Assembly: GCA_009926065.1 (NCBI GenBank)
Contig: RFPP01000003.1
Span: forward strand, 1 to 64,000
Direction of reading: 5' to 3'
Origin: Flavobacteriaceae bacterium
Lineage (GTDB): Bacteria > Bacteroidota > Bacteroidia > Flavobacteriales > Flavobacteriaceae
DNA length: 64,000 bases
A model generated the notes under the pieces. That model had not been told where the DNA came from. It worked only from the letters and a program-made list of their open reading frames with translations, and did not search any database. A program made the translations under genes and the position numbers. Shown in pieces: positions 1-10,973 of this stretch. Numbering within the stretch: position 1 is the first letter of the stretch; each line of letters begins with the position of its first letter.

Positions 1-302
1 GCATCACCACGAACAACAACTCCTGGCTCAATAGTTAAGGTTGCGTTGTTTTTTACATAAATTTGATTTCTCAAATAATAAGTATTTCCTGCAGTCCAAC
101 GAGTATCAGTTGTTATGTTAGCAGTAACATCAACGTTTGGAGTTGGGTAAACCGTATTTTGAGGATCAAAATTGGCCCAGTTGTCTGTCCACATTGCTGT
201 TGGAGCTGGAGCAAATGCACCACGGTAAGTGGTTATTTCTAGTTGAGCGTTCATAGAACCTACAACTGAGAAAAGTAGTGTTAATAGGTAAATTTTTTTC
301 AT
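1..302 (-). CDS. Secreted/surface protein, partial (N-terminus only, runs off the window edge)
   Basis: Reverse-strand reading frame from ATG at 302: MKKIYLLTLLFSVVGSMNAQLEITTYRG...YYLRNQIYVKNNATLTIEPGVVVRGDA; clear signal peptide; open to window edge. Confidence 0.7.
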   Translation of the reverse strand, partial: MKKIYLLTLLFSVVGSMNAQLEITTYRGAFAPAPTAMWTDNWANFDPQNTVYPTPNVDVTANITTDTRWTAGNTYYLRNQIYVKNNATLTIEPGVVVRGD

Positions 303-428
303 GTTGTTTTTTTTTAATTTATTATAAATCAAAGGTAATAGCGTCATTTAAACATACTGTTTCTAATTTATTATTATAACATCATTATTATGTTTCTAAA
401 TTGTTAAGACAAATTGTCTAAAAAAATT

Positions 429-452
429 AAGGCCCGTAAATACGGGCCTTTG
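429..452. terminator. Intrinsic terminator hairpin AAGGCCCGTAAATACGGGCCTT
   Basis: Perfect inverted repeat with flanking A/T tracts, just downstream of the 470..3418 receptor gene. Confidence 0.7.
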
Positions 453-469
453 TATTAAATAAATATCAA

Positions 470-3418
470 TTAGAAAGAATAATTGATTGAAAGTGAAAAT
501 GTAGGGCCGAATTTAGTTCTCCAAACTACATCGTCTTCACTAGGATCAAATCCATTTTTATCTTGAGAATCACCTAATAATACAGAATTGTAAAAGGCTT
601 TTATTCCTGAAACTTTATCTTCAATATCAAACTCGTTGTTTTGGTAGTAGATTAAATCTTGTGCTAATAAATTTTGTACATTGAATTTCAATTCTAATTT
701 ATTTTCCATAAAAGTTTTTGCAATTTGTAAATCTAAAAATGTTCTTCCTTTTTCCCAAAAAGCTGGTGTAGCACCACCAGGAGTTTGATTCCCATGAATG
801 GCAATTCTATCACCTACTCTATTCATGTTTAAAGTTCCAGACCATCCAAACTCTTTATTCATATATTGAAAACCCCCATTAAAAACATATGGAGATTGCC
901 CTTGCATTGGAATATCTCTTAAAGTAGCAGAAGTTACTAAATTAGAAATATCTACTTTAGAACGAATAATTGCTAAATTGGTAAATAAAGTCAGGTCTTC
1001 TAAAATTTTGTTATTATCAGTTCCAAATATTGAACTTACTAATGTTCTATATTCTAGCTCAATTCCACTATTGCTTCCTACTTTAGCGTTTTTGTATTGG
1101 TTAGAATTATTAGCTTGTGCCTGAAGTTCAATAGGGTTAGTAAATCGCTTGTAAAAAGCAGAAAAGGAAAATAATTGTCCCTTACCTGGAAAAATCTCAT
1201 ATCTAAAATCCAAATTGTTAATCACTGATATTTTCAAATCTGGATCTCCCGATGTATTAAATCTTGTTGCACTGTCAAAAAATAAGAAAGGAGCTAATTC
1301 TCTAAACTCCGGACGATTTAATGTCTTCGAAGCACTTAATCTTAAGTTTTGAGTTTTGGTTAAACCATAAATCAAATTGAAAGACGGTAGAAAATCAGTT
1401 TGTTTCGCATCTACATTAATTGGTGCTCCCGTATCAGATTTTGAATCTAATATTTGCTTATAACTTTCTATTCTAGCTCCCCAAATGAATCTGAATTTTT
1501 TATAAGTATTATCAAACATCAAGTAACCAGCATCCAATAAAGAACTTGCAGTATAGGTGTCGTTCCCTTTTGTTCCGTCATATAATGTCAATCCACTTGA
1601 GTTTGGTCCTAAAACCCCCATATTCGAAGGGCTAAAAATAGTTTCATCTGGTAGGGTTGAAATATTTTGAGAAAAAGTATTATTTCCATAATTCACTCCA
1701 TTTACAATACCTGTAAATTGAACATAACCTAATTGTCTAGCAGCAAAATCCCGAGATCTATTTTGAGTAATCCCACCGATTTTAATATCCGTCGCAAAAT
1801 CTTCAGATAATTTTATCTTTTTACTCATATCTAACTTTACGCTGTAGATATTTTCTTTATTAAGTGAAGTAAAAATAGAACCAGGATAATCAGCACCCAC
1901 AATGTTAGTTGAAAAATTGGCAACAGGTTGTGAAACCGTTCCATCATCATATTTGATGAATAAGTAATTATTTCTTCTTTCACTAGGAATTTCTCTATTC
2001 ACATTGCTGTATGATCCTACCCAGTTCATTTTAATTTTACTTTCTGTTAAGAAATGATCACCGCTTAATTGACCGGTGTAAATTCTACTACTTGTGAAAA
2101 TTCTTGAAGTAGTATTGATCCACAAAGGATCTGTTTCTTCAACCAAACTACCATTTCTGTCCATTACTCTATTATCTGAAATGATGCTGTATAGATTCTT
2201 GAAATTTAATGAATTATTGGCATCCGCTTTAAAAGAAATATTTCCAATTGCTGCTAACAAAGTTTGTACACTATAATTTTGATCTAATTGATTAGTTACT
2301 AATTGTCCTGGCGCATCATAAGACCTTCTATTTGTTTCGCTAAATACATTTGTTCTATTATAAGTGACGGATGATAAAAAAGCTAAGCTTTTGGTTTCAT
2401 TTAACTTATAATATCTTCCTAAAGTATATTGAAAACTATTATTTGGGCTAAATGCCTTTTCATACAAGGTCCAGTCTGAAGTGGTATTTTTTGCAATATC
2501 CGCAATAGCTAAAGTACTTGCCTGACTGCGAATTCCTTGCAGTGCTTGAAAATTTGAAACACTTGGAAAAGAAGAAGGTAATCCTTTTGTACCGTCGTCT
2601 ATACCAATCCAATCTGTTTTTCCAGGAGCACTATAAAGTTGTTTTTTTCCAGTAGTAATTGTATTAAATCCAGATCCCATTGAAAGGGTTTCGAAGTTTT
2701 TGTCTGGAGTTGCTTTGGTGTTTATTTCAATTATTCCGCCCGCAAACTCGCCAGGTAAATCAGGAGTGGCTGTTTTATAAATAACTAAATTATCGAGCAT
2801 ATTTGCTGGAAAAATATCAAAAGAGAATGCTTTTCTATCTGGCTCTGTACTTGGTAAGGGGGCACCATTTAAATAAGTTGTATTGTAACGGTCGTTTAAT
2901 CCACGAATAATTACAAATTTATTATCCTGAACACTCGCTCCACTAATTCTCTTTAATACGTCAGAAGTGGTTCTATCTGGAGTTCTTTTTATGGTTTCTG
3001 CAGAAATACCATCAGAAACTCGAGTACTATTTTTTTGAACTGATAACAAAGAAGCAACAGATTCGGCTTTCATTTTGGTTTTTTTAATAACCACCTCATT
3101 TAAAGTGTTATTTTTTTCTGCCATTGAGACTGTTAGCGTAGTAGTTTCGTTTTTTATTGCATCTACATCTGAGATAATTTTGGTCTCTAAGGTGAAATCA
3201 GAAAATTGAAGTTCTTGTTTTCCAATAGGAACATTTCTAATTATAAATTCACCTGAAGCGTCTGTTTGAGTTGCTAGTTTTGTATTTACTACTTTTACTA
3301 AAACACCAGGTATGGGCTTCCCTGTTCCTTCTTCAACTACGGTTCCTTTAATAATTGCTGTTTGAGAAAAAATTGCGTTTGATATAAATGCAATTAATAA
3401 AAGATAAATATATTTCAT
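470..3418 (-). CDS. TonB-dependent receptor with N-terminal carboxypeptidase-like regulatory domain
   Basis: 982 aa; signal peptide, CarbopepD-like repeat (GTVVEEGTGKPIPGVLVKV), plug domain and C-terminal beta-barrel ending in SINYSF. Confidence 0.93.
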   Translation of the reverse strand: MKYIYLLLIAFISNAIFSQTAIIKGTVVEEGTGKPIPGVLVKVVNTKLATQTDASGEFIIRNVPIGKQELQFSDFTLETKIISDVDAIKNETTTLTVSMAEKNNTLNEVVIKKTKMKAESVASLLSVQKNSTRVSDGISAETIKRTPDRTTSDVLKRISGASVQDNKFVIIRGLNDRYNTTYLNGAPLPSTEPDRKAFSFDIFPANMLDNLVIYKTATPDLPGEFAGGIIEINTKATPDKNFETLSMGSGFNTITTGKKQLYSAPGKTDWIGIDDGTKGLPSSFPSVSNFQALQGIRSQASTLAIADIAKNTTSDWTLYEKAFSPNNSFQYTLGRYYKLNETKSLAFLSSVTYNRTNVFSETNRRSYDAPGQLVTNQLDQNYSVQTLLAAIGNISFKADANNSLNFKNLYSIISDNRVMDRNGSLVEETDPLWINTTSRIFTSSRIYTGQLSGDHFLTESKIKMNWVGSYSNVNREIPSERRNNYLFIKYDDGTVSQPVANFSTNIVGADYPGSIFTSLNKENIYSVKLDMSKKIKLSEDFATDIKIGGITQNRSRDFAARQLGYVQFTGIVNGVNYGNNTFSQNISTLPDETIFSPSNMGVLGPNSSGLTLYDGTKGNDTYTASSLLDAGYLMFDNTYKKFRFIWGARIESYKQILDSKSDTGAPINVDAKQTDFLPSFNLIYGLTKTQNLRLSASKTLNRPEFRELAPFLFFDSATRFNTSGDPDLKISVINNLDFRYEIFPGKGQLFSFSAFYKRFTNPIELQAQANNSNQYKNAKVGSNSGIELEYRTLVSSIFGTDNNKILEDLTLFTNLAIIRSKVDISNLVTSATLRDIPMQGQSPYVFNGGFQYMNKEFGWSGTLNMNRVGDRIAIHGNQTPGGATPAFWEKGRTFLDLQIAKTFMENKLELKFNVQNLLAQDLIYYQNNEFDIEDKVSGIKAFYNSVLLGDSQDKNGFDPSEDDVVWRTKFGPTFSLSINYSF

Positions 3419-3696
3419 TATTAATTTTATTTGAATTATTGTTCAGCAAAATTAATATTGAATAATAAGTATAGTGTTACCTATTTATTATTAAAATAAG
3501 GATTTTAAAACTAAATGTAAAATTATTGTTAAGATTTTAACTCGATTTTTGTATTCATTTAATATTAAATTTACATAAAAATACAATTTTATTTAAGAAA
3601 CTGCATTTTTATTGATGTCTTTGCGCCAATTTGTCACTTTTTTTTAATTGGTATTCTATTTGAATAATTAATTTAAAAATCTTAAAATTTTAATTT

Positions 3697-5598
3697 ATGA
3701 CAACTGGAAAAATCAATGTTTCGGTGGAGAATATCTTCCCATTAATTAAGAAATTTTTGTACAGCGATCACGAGATCTTTTTGCGTGAGCTAATTTCTAA
3801 TGGAACTGATGCTACTTTAAAATTAAAACACTTAACAAGTATTGGTGAGGCTAAAGTAGAATATGGAAATCCTATTATCGAAGTTAAAATCGATAAAGAA
3901 GGAAAAAAAATACACATTATTGACCAAGGTATTGGTATGACCTCTGATGAAGTTGAAAAATACATTAACCAATTAGCCTTTTCAGGAGCTGAGGAGTTTC
4001 TTGAAAAATATAAAGATTCTGCCAAAGATTCAGGAATTATAGGACATTTTGGCCTTGGATTTTATTCAGCTTTTATGGTTGCTTCCAAAGTAGAGATAAT
4101 AACAAAATCCTATAAGGATGAACCCGCAGCCCATTGGACTTGTGATGGAAGCCCAGAATTTAAATTAGAACCAAGTGATAAAACAACTCGTGGGACTGAA
4201 ATTATTTTGCATATCGCAGAGGATTCTTTAGAGTTTTTGGAAGATTTCAAAATCCGTGAATTGTTAAATAAATACAATAAATTCATGCCAATTCCAATTA
4301 AATTTGGAACAAGAAAAGAAAAAATTGAACAGAAAAAAGGGGAATCTGTAGCTGAAGAAGATAAAGACAAGACTTTTACAGAAGTAGAAGTGGATAATAT
4401 CATCAATAATCCAAACCCAGCTTGGACAAAGCAACCAACCGAATTAACTGATGAAGATTACCACAACTTCTATCGCGAGGTGTACCCAATGCAATTTGAA
4501 GAACCGTTGTTTCACATTCATTTAAATGTAGATTATCCCTTTAATTTAACTGGAATTTTATACTTTCCTAAATTAGGTTCCGACCTACAAATTCAGAAAG
4601 ACAAAATTCAATTGTACCAAAATCAGGTGTATGTTACTGATAATGTGGAAGGAATTGTTCCTGAATTTTTAACGATGCTAAAAGGGGTTATTGATTCGCC
4701 AGATATTCCTTTAAATGTTTCTCGTTCTAGCCTTCAAGCTGATGGAGCGGTTAAGAAAATATCTAATTATATTACTAGAAAAGTAGCCGATAAATTAAAA
4801 TCTTTATTTACAGAAAATAGAGAAGATTTCGAGAAAAAATGGAATGATATCAAAATTGTTTTAGAATATGGAATGCTTTCAGAAGATAAATTCTATGAAA
4901 AAGCTGGTGCATTTGCATTGTATCCAACAGTTGACGATACTTATTTTACTTTGGAAGAATTAAAAGAAAAATTAGCTCCAAATCAAACTGATAAAGACGG
5001 AAAATTAATTGTTTTATATGCATCTAATAAAGAAGCGCAACATAGTTATATCCAAATTGCGAAAAATAAAGGATACGAAGTTTTACTGCTTGATTCGCCA
5101 ATTATATCGCATTTGATTCAAAAAATTGAAAGCGATAACAATACGATGTCCTTTGTTCGTGTGGATTCTGATCCAATAGATAAATTAATCAAAAAGGAAG
5201 AAACTTCTATTTCAAAATTATCAGATGATGAAAAAGAGAAACTTAAAACAGTATTAGAAGGATTTGTTCCAAAACAAAAATATTCCGTTCAATTGGAAGC
5301 TTTAGATAGTAATGAAGCGCCATTTATTATCACCCAACCAGAGTTTATGCGTAGAATGAAAGAAATGAGTCAAACTGGTGGTGGCGGAATGTTTGGAATG
5401 GGGAATTTGCCAGAAATGTACAATTTAGTGGTAAATACCAACTCAAAATTGGCTTCAAATATTTTGAAATCAAAGGATTCTGCAAATCAAGAAAAATTGG
5501 TGAAACAAGCTTTAGATTTGGCAAAATTATCTCAGAATTTATTAAAAGGTGAAGAGCTTACGGCTTTTGTAAAACGTAGCTTCGAATTGATAAAATAA
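3697..5598 (+). CDS. htpG: Molecular chaperone HtpG (Hsp90)
   Basis: 633 aa; GHKL motifs (ELISNGTDA, DQGIGM, GHFGLGFYSAFMV), Hsp90 middle domain. Confidence 0.98.
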   Translation: MTTGKINVSVENIFPLIKKFLYSDHEIFLRELISNGTDATLKLKHLTSIGEAKVEYGNPIIEVKIDKEGKKIHIIDQGIGMTSDEVEKYINQLAFSGAEEFLEKYKDSAKDSGIIGHFGLGFYSAFMVASKVEIITKSYKDEPAAHWTCDGSPEFKLEPSDKTTRGTEIILHIAEDSLEFLEDFKIRELLNKYNKFMPIPIKFGTRKEKIEQKKGESVAEEDKDKTFTEVEVDNIINNPNPAWTKQPTELTDEDYHNFYREVYPMQFEEPLFHIHLNVDYPFNLTGILYFPKLGSDLQIQKDKIQLYQNQVYVTDNVEGIVPEFLTMLKGVIDSPDIPLNVSRSSLQADGAVKKISNYITRKVADKLKSLFTENREDFEKKWNDIKIVLEYGMLSEDKFYEKAGAFALYPTVDDTYFTLEELKEKLAPNQTDKDGKLIVLYASNKEAQHSYIQIAKNKGYEVLLLDSPIISHLIQKIESDNNTMSFVRVDSDPIDKLIKKEETSISKLSDDEKEKLKTVLEGFVPKQKYSVQLEALDSNEAPFIITQPEFMRRMKEMSQTGGGGMFGMGNLPEMYNLVVNTNSKLASNILKSKDSANQEKLVKQALDLAKLSQNLLKGEELTAFVKRSFELIK

Positions 5599-5616
5599 TA
5601 ATTTTTGAATTTTAAT

Positions 5617-5647
5617 AAAGACCTGTAAAATCTTACAGGTCTTTATT
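5617..5647. terminator. Bidirectional terminator between htpG and M28 peptidase
   Basis: AAAGACCTGTAAAATCTTACAGGTCTTTATT inverted repeat between convergent genes. Confidence 0.8.
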
Positions 5648-5650
5648 ATT

Positions 5651-7021
5651 TTATTGCAATCCGTTTTGATCTATTAGATACATTAAAGCTGCCATTGTTG
5701 CGGCTCCCAATTCTAATTCACGCTTATTAACGCCATCAAAATTATCGTTTGCAGCATGGTGATAATCAAAATATCGTTGCGAATCTGGGCGTAAACCAGC
5801 CTTAATTATTTTAGAAGAAGTTAGTGGCTCAATGTCGGCACCCGAATGTCCTTTGGTAAAACTATGTATTAAATATGGCTCAAAAAGGCCTTTCCATGTT
5901 TGAATTTTAGCAAAATTAACTTCATCGGTATCAAATGAAAAACCTCTTGGTGTAAATCCTCCAGAATCACTTTCTAAGGCAAAAATATGATTTTCATTAT
6001 TTGCTTTTGAAAGTTCCTCGTATTTCTTTCCGCCACGCCCTCCATTTTCCTCATTCATGAATAAAACAACACGAATAGTATTTTTAGGTTTGTAACCAAT
6101 ATTTTTAAAAATATTCAAAACTTCCATACTTTGCACCACTCCTGCTCCATCATCCTGAGATCCGTCAGCTAAATCCCAAGAATCCAAATGACCTCCAACA
6201 ACCATAATTCTATCTGGGTGTTCACTTCCTTTAATTTCACCAATTACATTATAGGATAAAACATCATCAAATTGTTGGCATGATTGCTTAAAATAAAACT
6301 GCAAATTAGGATTTGCTTTAAGCGATTTGCTCAATAATTCAGCTGCATTAGTACTAATTGCGGCTGCTGGAATGTATTTGTCCTTTGGAAGATCACCATA
6401 GCTTTGAGCTCCCGTATGAGGAAAATCATCTAGTCTCATGTTCATAGAACGAACTATAGTTGCTACTGCGCCAAACTTTGAAGCTTCTTTAGCACCGCCA
6501 TATCTTTGATCCACGCAACCGCCATAAGAAGTAAAAGTTTCAATATTATCGGCTTGCATAGGACGATTGAAAAATACAATTTTCCCTTTGATTTTATCTT
6601 CCCCTAATTCTGCAATTTCCTTAATGGAATGAACCTCAATAACGGAGGCTGTAATTCCGTTTTTTGGAGTTGCAATTGAACCTCCTAACGCACAAACAGG
6701 AATGTTGATTTTGGATTTGTTATTTAAAATGTATGCGACTTCTTTTTCGCCACGAACCCATTTTGGAACCATCACTTCTTGAAGATAGACTCTATCTAAA
6801 CCCAAAGTTTCTAACTGTGCTTTGGTGTATTCTACGCCTTTTTGAGCACCCACTGAACCTGATAACCGAGCACCAACTTTATTTGATAAATCGTCTAGCC
6901 AAGAATAACATTTCGAATTGGTTAAGGCTGATTTATAGATTTCTTTAAACTTGATTTCAACACTGCTTTGCGCAAAAGTGACTGTCGAAAAAAGTAAAAA
7001 GGTGTAAAATATTTTTTTCAT
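5651..7021 (-). CDS. M28 family metallopeptidase (secreted)
   Basis: 456 aa; signal peptide; GGHLDSWDLADGSQDDGAGV and FMNEENGGRG zinc-ligand motifs. Confidence 0.93.
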   Translation of the reverse strand: MKKIFYTFLLFSTVTFAQSSVEIKFKEIYKSALTNSKCYSWLDDLSNKVGARLSGSVGAQKGVEYTKAQLETLGLDRVYLQEVMVPKWVRGEKEVAYILNNKSKINIPVCALGGSIATPKNGITASVIEVHSIKEIAELGEDKIKGKIVFFNRPMQADNIETFTSYGGCVDQRYGGAKEASKFGAVATIVRSMNMRLDDFPHTGAQSYGDLPKDKYIPAAAISTNAAELLSKSLKANPNLQFYFKQSCQQFDDVLSYNVIGEIKGSEHPDRIMVVGGHLDSWDLADGSQDDGAGVVQSMEVLNIFKNIGYKPKNTIRVVLFMNEENGGRGGKKYEELSKANNENHIFALESDSGGFTPRGFSFDTDEVNFAKIQTWKGLFEPYLIHSFTKGHSGADIEPLTSSKIIKAGLRPDSQRYFDYHHAANDNFDGVNKRELELGAATMAALMYLIDQNGLQ

Positions 7022-7111
7022 AAACTAATTTTAATTTAGTAAAAATAGGATAATAAAACAATTATACCAAACGTAAGCTTAGAACCCAATAGCAAAATGA
7101 ATTGTCTAGAA

Positions 7112-9214
7112 TTAATTACCTATAATACCAGTCTCCTCCTTTTTATCATTATTTAATAAAATAGGAGTTTCTTTAGCTAATTTATTTTTAGTTGGAATTT
7201 TGTAATTTATACTAAATCCAAAACGACGAGTATCTAATTTATTATTAGACAATAAAGGGGTGTTGTAGGCTAAAAACTCGGATTGATTTGTATTAAAAAC
7301 GTCATCAATATTTATTGAAACGGACAATTGATCATTTAAAAACTTTTTAGAAAATGTCAAATCCAAAGTGTTATTAAACGGTTTATTAGCTATAAAATAA
7401 AAATAATTTCCTTTAGCAGTGATATAACTGAAATTGGCAACAAACTTAATTTTACTAGGTAATACCAATTGGGACATTACATTATAAACCCAAAATCCTT
7501 TGGTTTCAATTGTAGGTAATTGATGTAATTGGTAACCTGCATAAACAAAAAGGAAATTCATTTCATCAGGATTAACATTCATTTTCATTGTTTCTGCAAA
7601 TCCTTTAGTAAACAACATGTAGGGTATCGGCATTCCAATATTGAAATTATGTATTTTTACTTCAGGTGCATTTTCATTGGTGTTAACCACTATATTCGAA
7701 TTGAAATTTAACCTTTGTATTACTTGATTTTTTGCTGAACTTAATGAATATCCAATAAATGCGTAATCATAAGCACTCAATTTTATTTCATAATTATCAA
7801 ATATAGTAGGTTGCAAATTTGGATTTCCAACAGTAGTAATATTCTGATTTTGATAAGTAGTATTATTTGGGTTTAAGGCTGATGTACTTGGCAAAGTGAT
7901 TTTCTTATTATAATTTAAATTAAAAAATATGGACTTATTAAAATTATACTGGGCACTTGCATTTGGGAAGAAACGAAACTGTTTGAAAGGGGTTAACTCA
8001 TTTGTATTGGTCTTTCCAGTAATGTTGTAATCTTCAGCTCTTCCTCCGAGGATAAAGCTAAATTTATTGAACTTTGTTTGTAATTCTAAATATCCTGCGG
8101 TCGTTTTTCTTTCGTATTCCAAATTTACTACTGACCTATTTTTTGTTTGAAAACTCAATACTTCGTACAAACTTCCAAAGCTCAATTTACCCTCGTCAGA
8201 AAAAGCAATAGGTTGGGAATAGTCAAACTTCAAGTTTGACAATTTTTGATCTGATGAGTTCTCCAAATCTAAGGTAGAACCTGTTGTATTAAAAATAAAA
8301 TTGTTTTGATTTCGGTTGAAATTATATCTAAAATCTAATTTTTTAGTTTTGTCTGTGAATCTTTTTTGATAAGTAGCTACCGCATCTTGTCTCCAGCCTT
8401 TAGAATCAGATTGATCTTGGGAAGAAAAACCAGGCCCGTTTGTTAGCGTTGCATTTCCATTGTTATTTTGATTTACATCATAGTTAAGCAGTAATCGGTC
8501 TTTTTTAAAATCGAATGTCAAAGCCGATTTTAAAAAGTTGTTTCTACCCGTTCTATCGGTTGCTGTAGAGGTAATTACTGTTTGACCTAAATTTTCTTGA
8601 TTGTATAAATTAGCCCAAACTGCACTTTCTCTGTAGTTTTGACCCAAATTTAATTGCCACCCGAAGTACTTATTTTTAGCATTCAACAAAACACTATTGT
8701 TAACTCTCCATCTTAAATGATCATAGTTAGTAACATTAACACTGTTGGTATAGGTTGCGCTTAGAAAATTTTTGGCATTTTTATTAGTAATAATATTTAG
8801 AATTGCTCCACCTGAAGTAGCTGGGAATTCAGCTCCTGGCTGAGTAATTATTTCTATTTTTTCAATTGCATTTGCCGGCATTCCTTCTAAAAAACCATTC
8901 AATTCATTCGATGAAATATTCAATGGTCTTCCGTCCATAAATACATCAAGTTGCTTTCCTTGATACATCATTCCCGCAATATCAGAAGCTATTAACCCTG
9001 GTAGTTTTTTCAACCCTTCTAAAACCGAACCGGAATTTAAATTGGGTTGATTGGCAAAATCAAAAATGGTTCGATCTGCTCTTTGTTCTATTGCTTTTTT
9101 GGTTTTAACAATTGTAACTTCTTTTAATTCTTCGGCTTTTTTATTATTTTCTTGGGCAGATAAATTAAGTGCGGTGCACAAAAAGATGGCGAGTAAAATA
9201 TTTTTTTTTTTCAT
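7112..9214 (-). CDS. Outer membrane beta-barrel / TonB-dependent receptor family protein
   Basis: 700 aa; signal peptide, plug-like domain (GSVLEGLKKLPGL...VFMDGRPLNISSNEL), beta-barrel. Confidence 0.88.
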   Translation of the reverse strand: MKKKNILLAIFLCTALNLSAQENNKKAEELKEVTIVKTKKAIEQRADRTIFDFANQPNLNSGSVLEGLKKLPGLIASDIAGMMYQGKQLDVFMDGRPLNISSNELNGFLEGMPANAIEKIEIITQPGAEFPATSGGAILNIITNKNAKNFLSATYTNSVNVTNYDHLRWRVNNSVLLNAKNKYFGWQLNLGQNYRESAVWANLYNQENLGQTVITSTATDRTGRNNFLKSALTFDFKKDRLLLNYDVNQNNNGNATLTNGPGFSSQDQSDSKGWRQDAVATYQKRFTDKTKKLDFRYNFNRNQNNFIFNTTGSTLDLENSSDQKLSNLKFDYSQPIAFSDEGKLSFGSLYEVLSFQTKNRSVVNLEYERKTTAGYLELQTKFNKFSFILGGRAEDYNITGKTNTNELTPFKQFRFFPNASAQYNFNKSIFFNLNYNKKITLPSTSALNPNNTTYQNQNITTVGNPNLQPTIFDNYEIKLSAYDYAFIGYSLSSAKNQVIQRLNFNSNIVVNTNENAPEVKIHNFNIGMPIPYMLFTKGFAETMKMNVNPDEMNFLFVYAGYQLHQLPTIETKGFWVYNVMSQLVLPSKIKFVANFSYITAKGNYFYFIANKPFNNTLDLTFSKKFLNDQLSVSINIDDVFNTNQSEFLAYNTPLLSNNKLDTRRFGFSINYKIPTKNKLAKETPILLNNDKKEETGIIGN

Positions 9215-9286
9215 TGTTAGATTTCGTTTTATTGAAAACGAATAAAAAGTGTTTTTGTTACAATAATGATGTACCTTCTTTAAAAT

Positions 9287-9321
9287 AAAAAAAGGATTTG
9301 CAAAAATACAAATCCTTTTAA
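9287..9321 (-). terminator. Intrinsic terminator downstream of MFS gene
   Basis: AAAAGGATTTG-CAAAAATA-CAAATCCTTTT hairpin. Confidence 0.7.
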
Positions 9322-9340
9322 TAATATTAAGTTAATTTAT

Positions 9341-10780
9341 TTAGTGACCTCCTGAAACTGGTTTGTCAAAATCAATGCCTTGGCCTTTCAATATTCCACT
9401 TACTTTCCATGCATAAAATGCCAAGTAAGCAAAACACAGTATTCCAACAATATAGCTGCTTTGAATTCCAATACTTTCAGAAAGTACTCCTTGTGCCCAG
9501 CTTACAATTCCTCCACCCATAATCATCATGATTAAGAAACTACTTCCTTGACTGGTGTTTTTTCCTAATCCGCTAATCGCTAAAGTAAAGATACAAGGCC
9601 ATAAAGTACTACAGAATAAACCGACACTTGTAAATGCGTAAACACTTGTTATTCCTGAAGTTACCATTCCAATTGCTAAAGCAGCAATTCCTAAAATAGA
9701 AAATATAAGTAACATTCTAGCAGGATTTCCTTTACTTAAAATATCAGCAATTATCAAAACTAAAATAATTAGCCCATATACATAAAAAGGGGTTAAATCG
9801 TGTTTTGCAATAGCATTTACTAATAAAAATACACCAAAAGCTAAATAAGGGGCTAGGAATTTAAATATTTTTTGAAGGTTCATATCATTGGTGAAAGCCC
9901 CAACAGCTCCAGTCCAACGACCTATCATTAAACTCGCCCAATATAATGAAATATAAGGCGCAATATCTTTGGTTAGAAATCCTAATTTGGATTCCATGTA
10001 TGCCGGAAGGTTACTTGCCGTTGAAACTTCAACACCTACATAGACGAAAATCGCTATCATTCCCATTATTAATTGAGGGTATTTTAATGCTGAACTTCTC
10101 GACGAATTTACGTCATTTTTAACCTCAACAACAGCTTCTGGTTTATCGGGAATAGAAGAAAATTTCAATAATATTGCTACTAATAAAAATGCCAATCCTA
10201 AAACTAAGTAAGGGATTTTCACACTTTCAATACTCATTTCGGTTTCTGCACCGGCTACACTAGAACCAAAAATGGCAAAACTTACTACCAATGGACCAAT
10301 TGTAGTTCCAAAATTATTAATTCCTCCTGCCAATGTTAATCTTTGAGAACCAGTAGTAATAGGCCCCATAGCAATCGCTAAAGGATTTGCAACGGTTTGC
10401 TGCAATGAAAATCCTAATGCCACGATGAATAAACCTGACAACATTAAAGTGAATGAACCTGTATTTGCAGCTGGATAAAACAATAATGTTCCTAAAGCTG
10501 ATATTCCTAGACCTAAAGCTAGACCATTTTTATATCCTATTTTATTTACAAGATCTTCCTTCATTACTAGAGAAATTCCCATGTAAATAAGGGATCCTAC
10601 GGTGTAAGCAATGTAAAATGCCAATGAAACTAGTTGGCTTTGTCCTTGAGTCAAATCAAAGGCTTTTTTAAATACTGGAATAAGGATGTCGTTACTTGCA
10701 GCAACAAATCCCCAAAAGAAAAATACGGTTACTAAGGGAATAAACTGCCCCCATTTTGTTTGAACATTTTTTGAATTCAT
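9341..10780 (-). CDS. Sugar MFS transporter (FucP/glucose-galactose type)
   Basis: 479 aa, about 12 TM segments, FFFWGFVAASNDILIPVFKKAF N-terminal signature. Confidence 0.88.
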   Translation of the reverse strand: MNSKNVQTKWGQFIPLVTVFFFWGFVAASNDILIPVFKKAFDLTQGQSQLVSLAFYIAYTVGSLIYMGISLVMKEDLVNKIGYKNGLALGLGISALGTLLFYPAANTGSFTLMLSGLFIVALGFSLQQTVANPLAIAMGPITTGSQRLTLAGGINNFGTTIGPLVVSFAIFGSSVAGAETEMSIESVKIPYLVLGLAFLLVAILLKFSSIPDKPEAVVEVKNDVNSSRSSALKYPQLIMGMIAIFVYVGVEVSTASNLPAYMESKLGFLTKDIAPYISLYWASLMIGRWTGAVGAFTNDMNLQKIFKFLAPYLAFGVFLLVNAIAKHDLTPFYVYGLIILVLIIADILSKGNPARMLLIFSILGIAALAIGMVTSGITSVYAFTSVGLFCSTLWPCIFTLAISGLGKNTSQGSSFLIMMIMGGGIVSWAQGVLSESIGIQSSYIVGILCFAYLAFYAWKVSGILKGQGIDFDKPVSGGH

Positions 10781-10973
10781 AAAGTTGGTTTAATAGTTGG
10801 TTAAAATTTATATTAGTAATTTCATTTTCATAACTCTACAATTTTAAAATTATAGGTAATAAAAGAATACTAATATTTGATAAATATACATTTATAAAAA
10901 AAGAATATAAAATATTTAGATGATAAATTTATTAACGAAATCGATTTTTAGATTTTAAGCTATTTTAAACTGA

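Noticed and set aside
3768-4406. Antisense ORFs opposite htpG (85 and 98 aa) and similar small ORFs opposite other genes
   Set aside because: Low-complexity translations with no recognisable domain, fully inside strongly conserved genes on the other strand.
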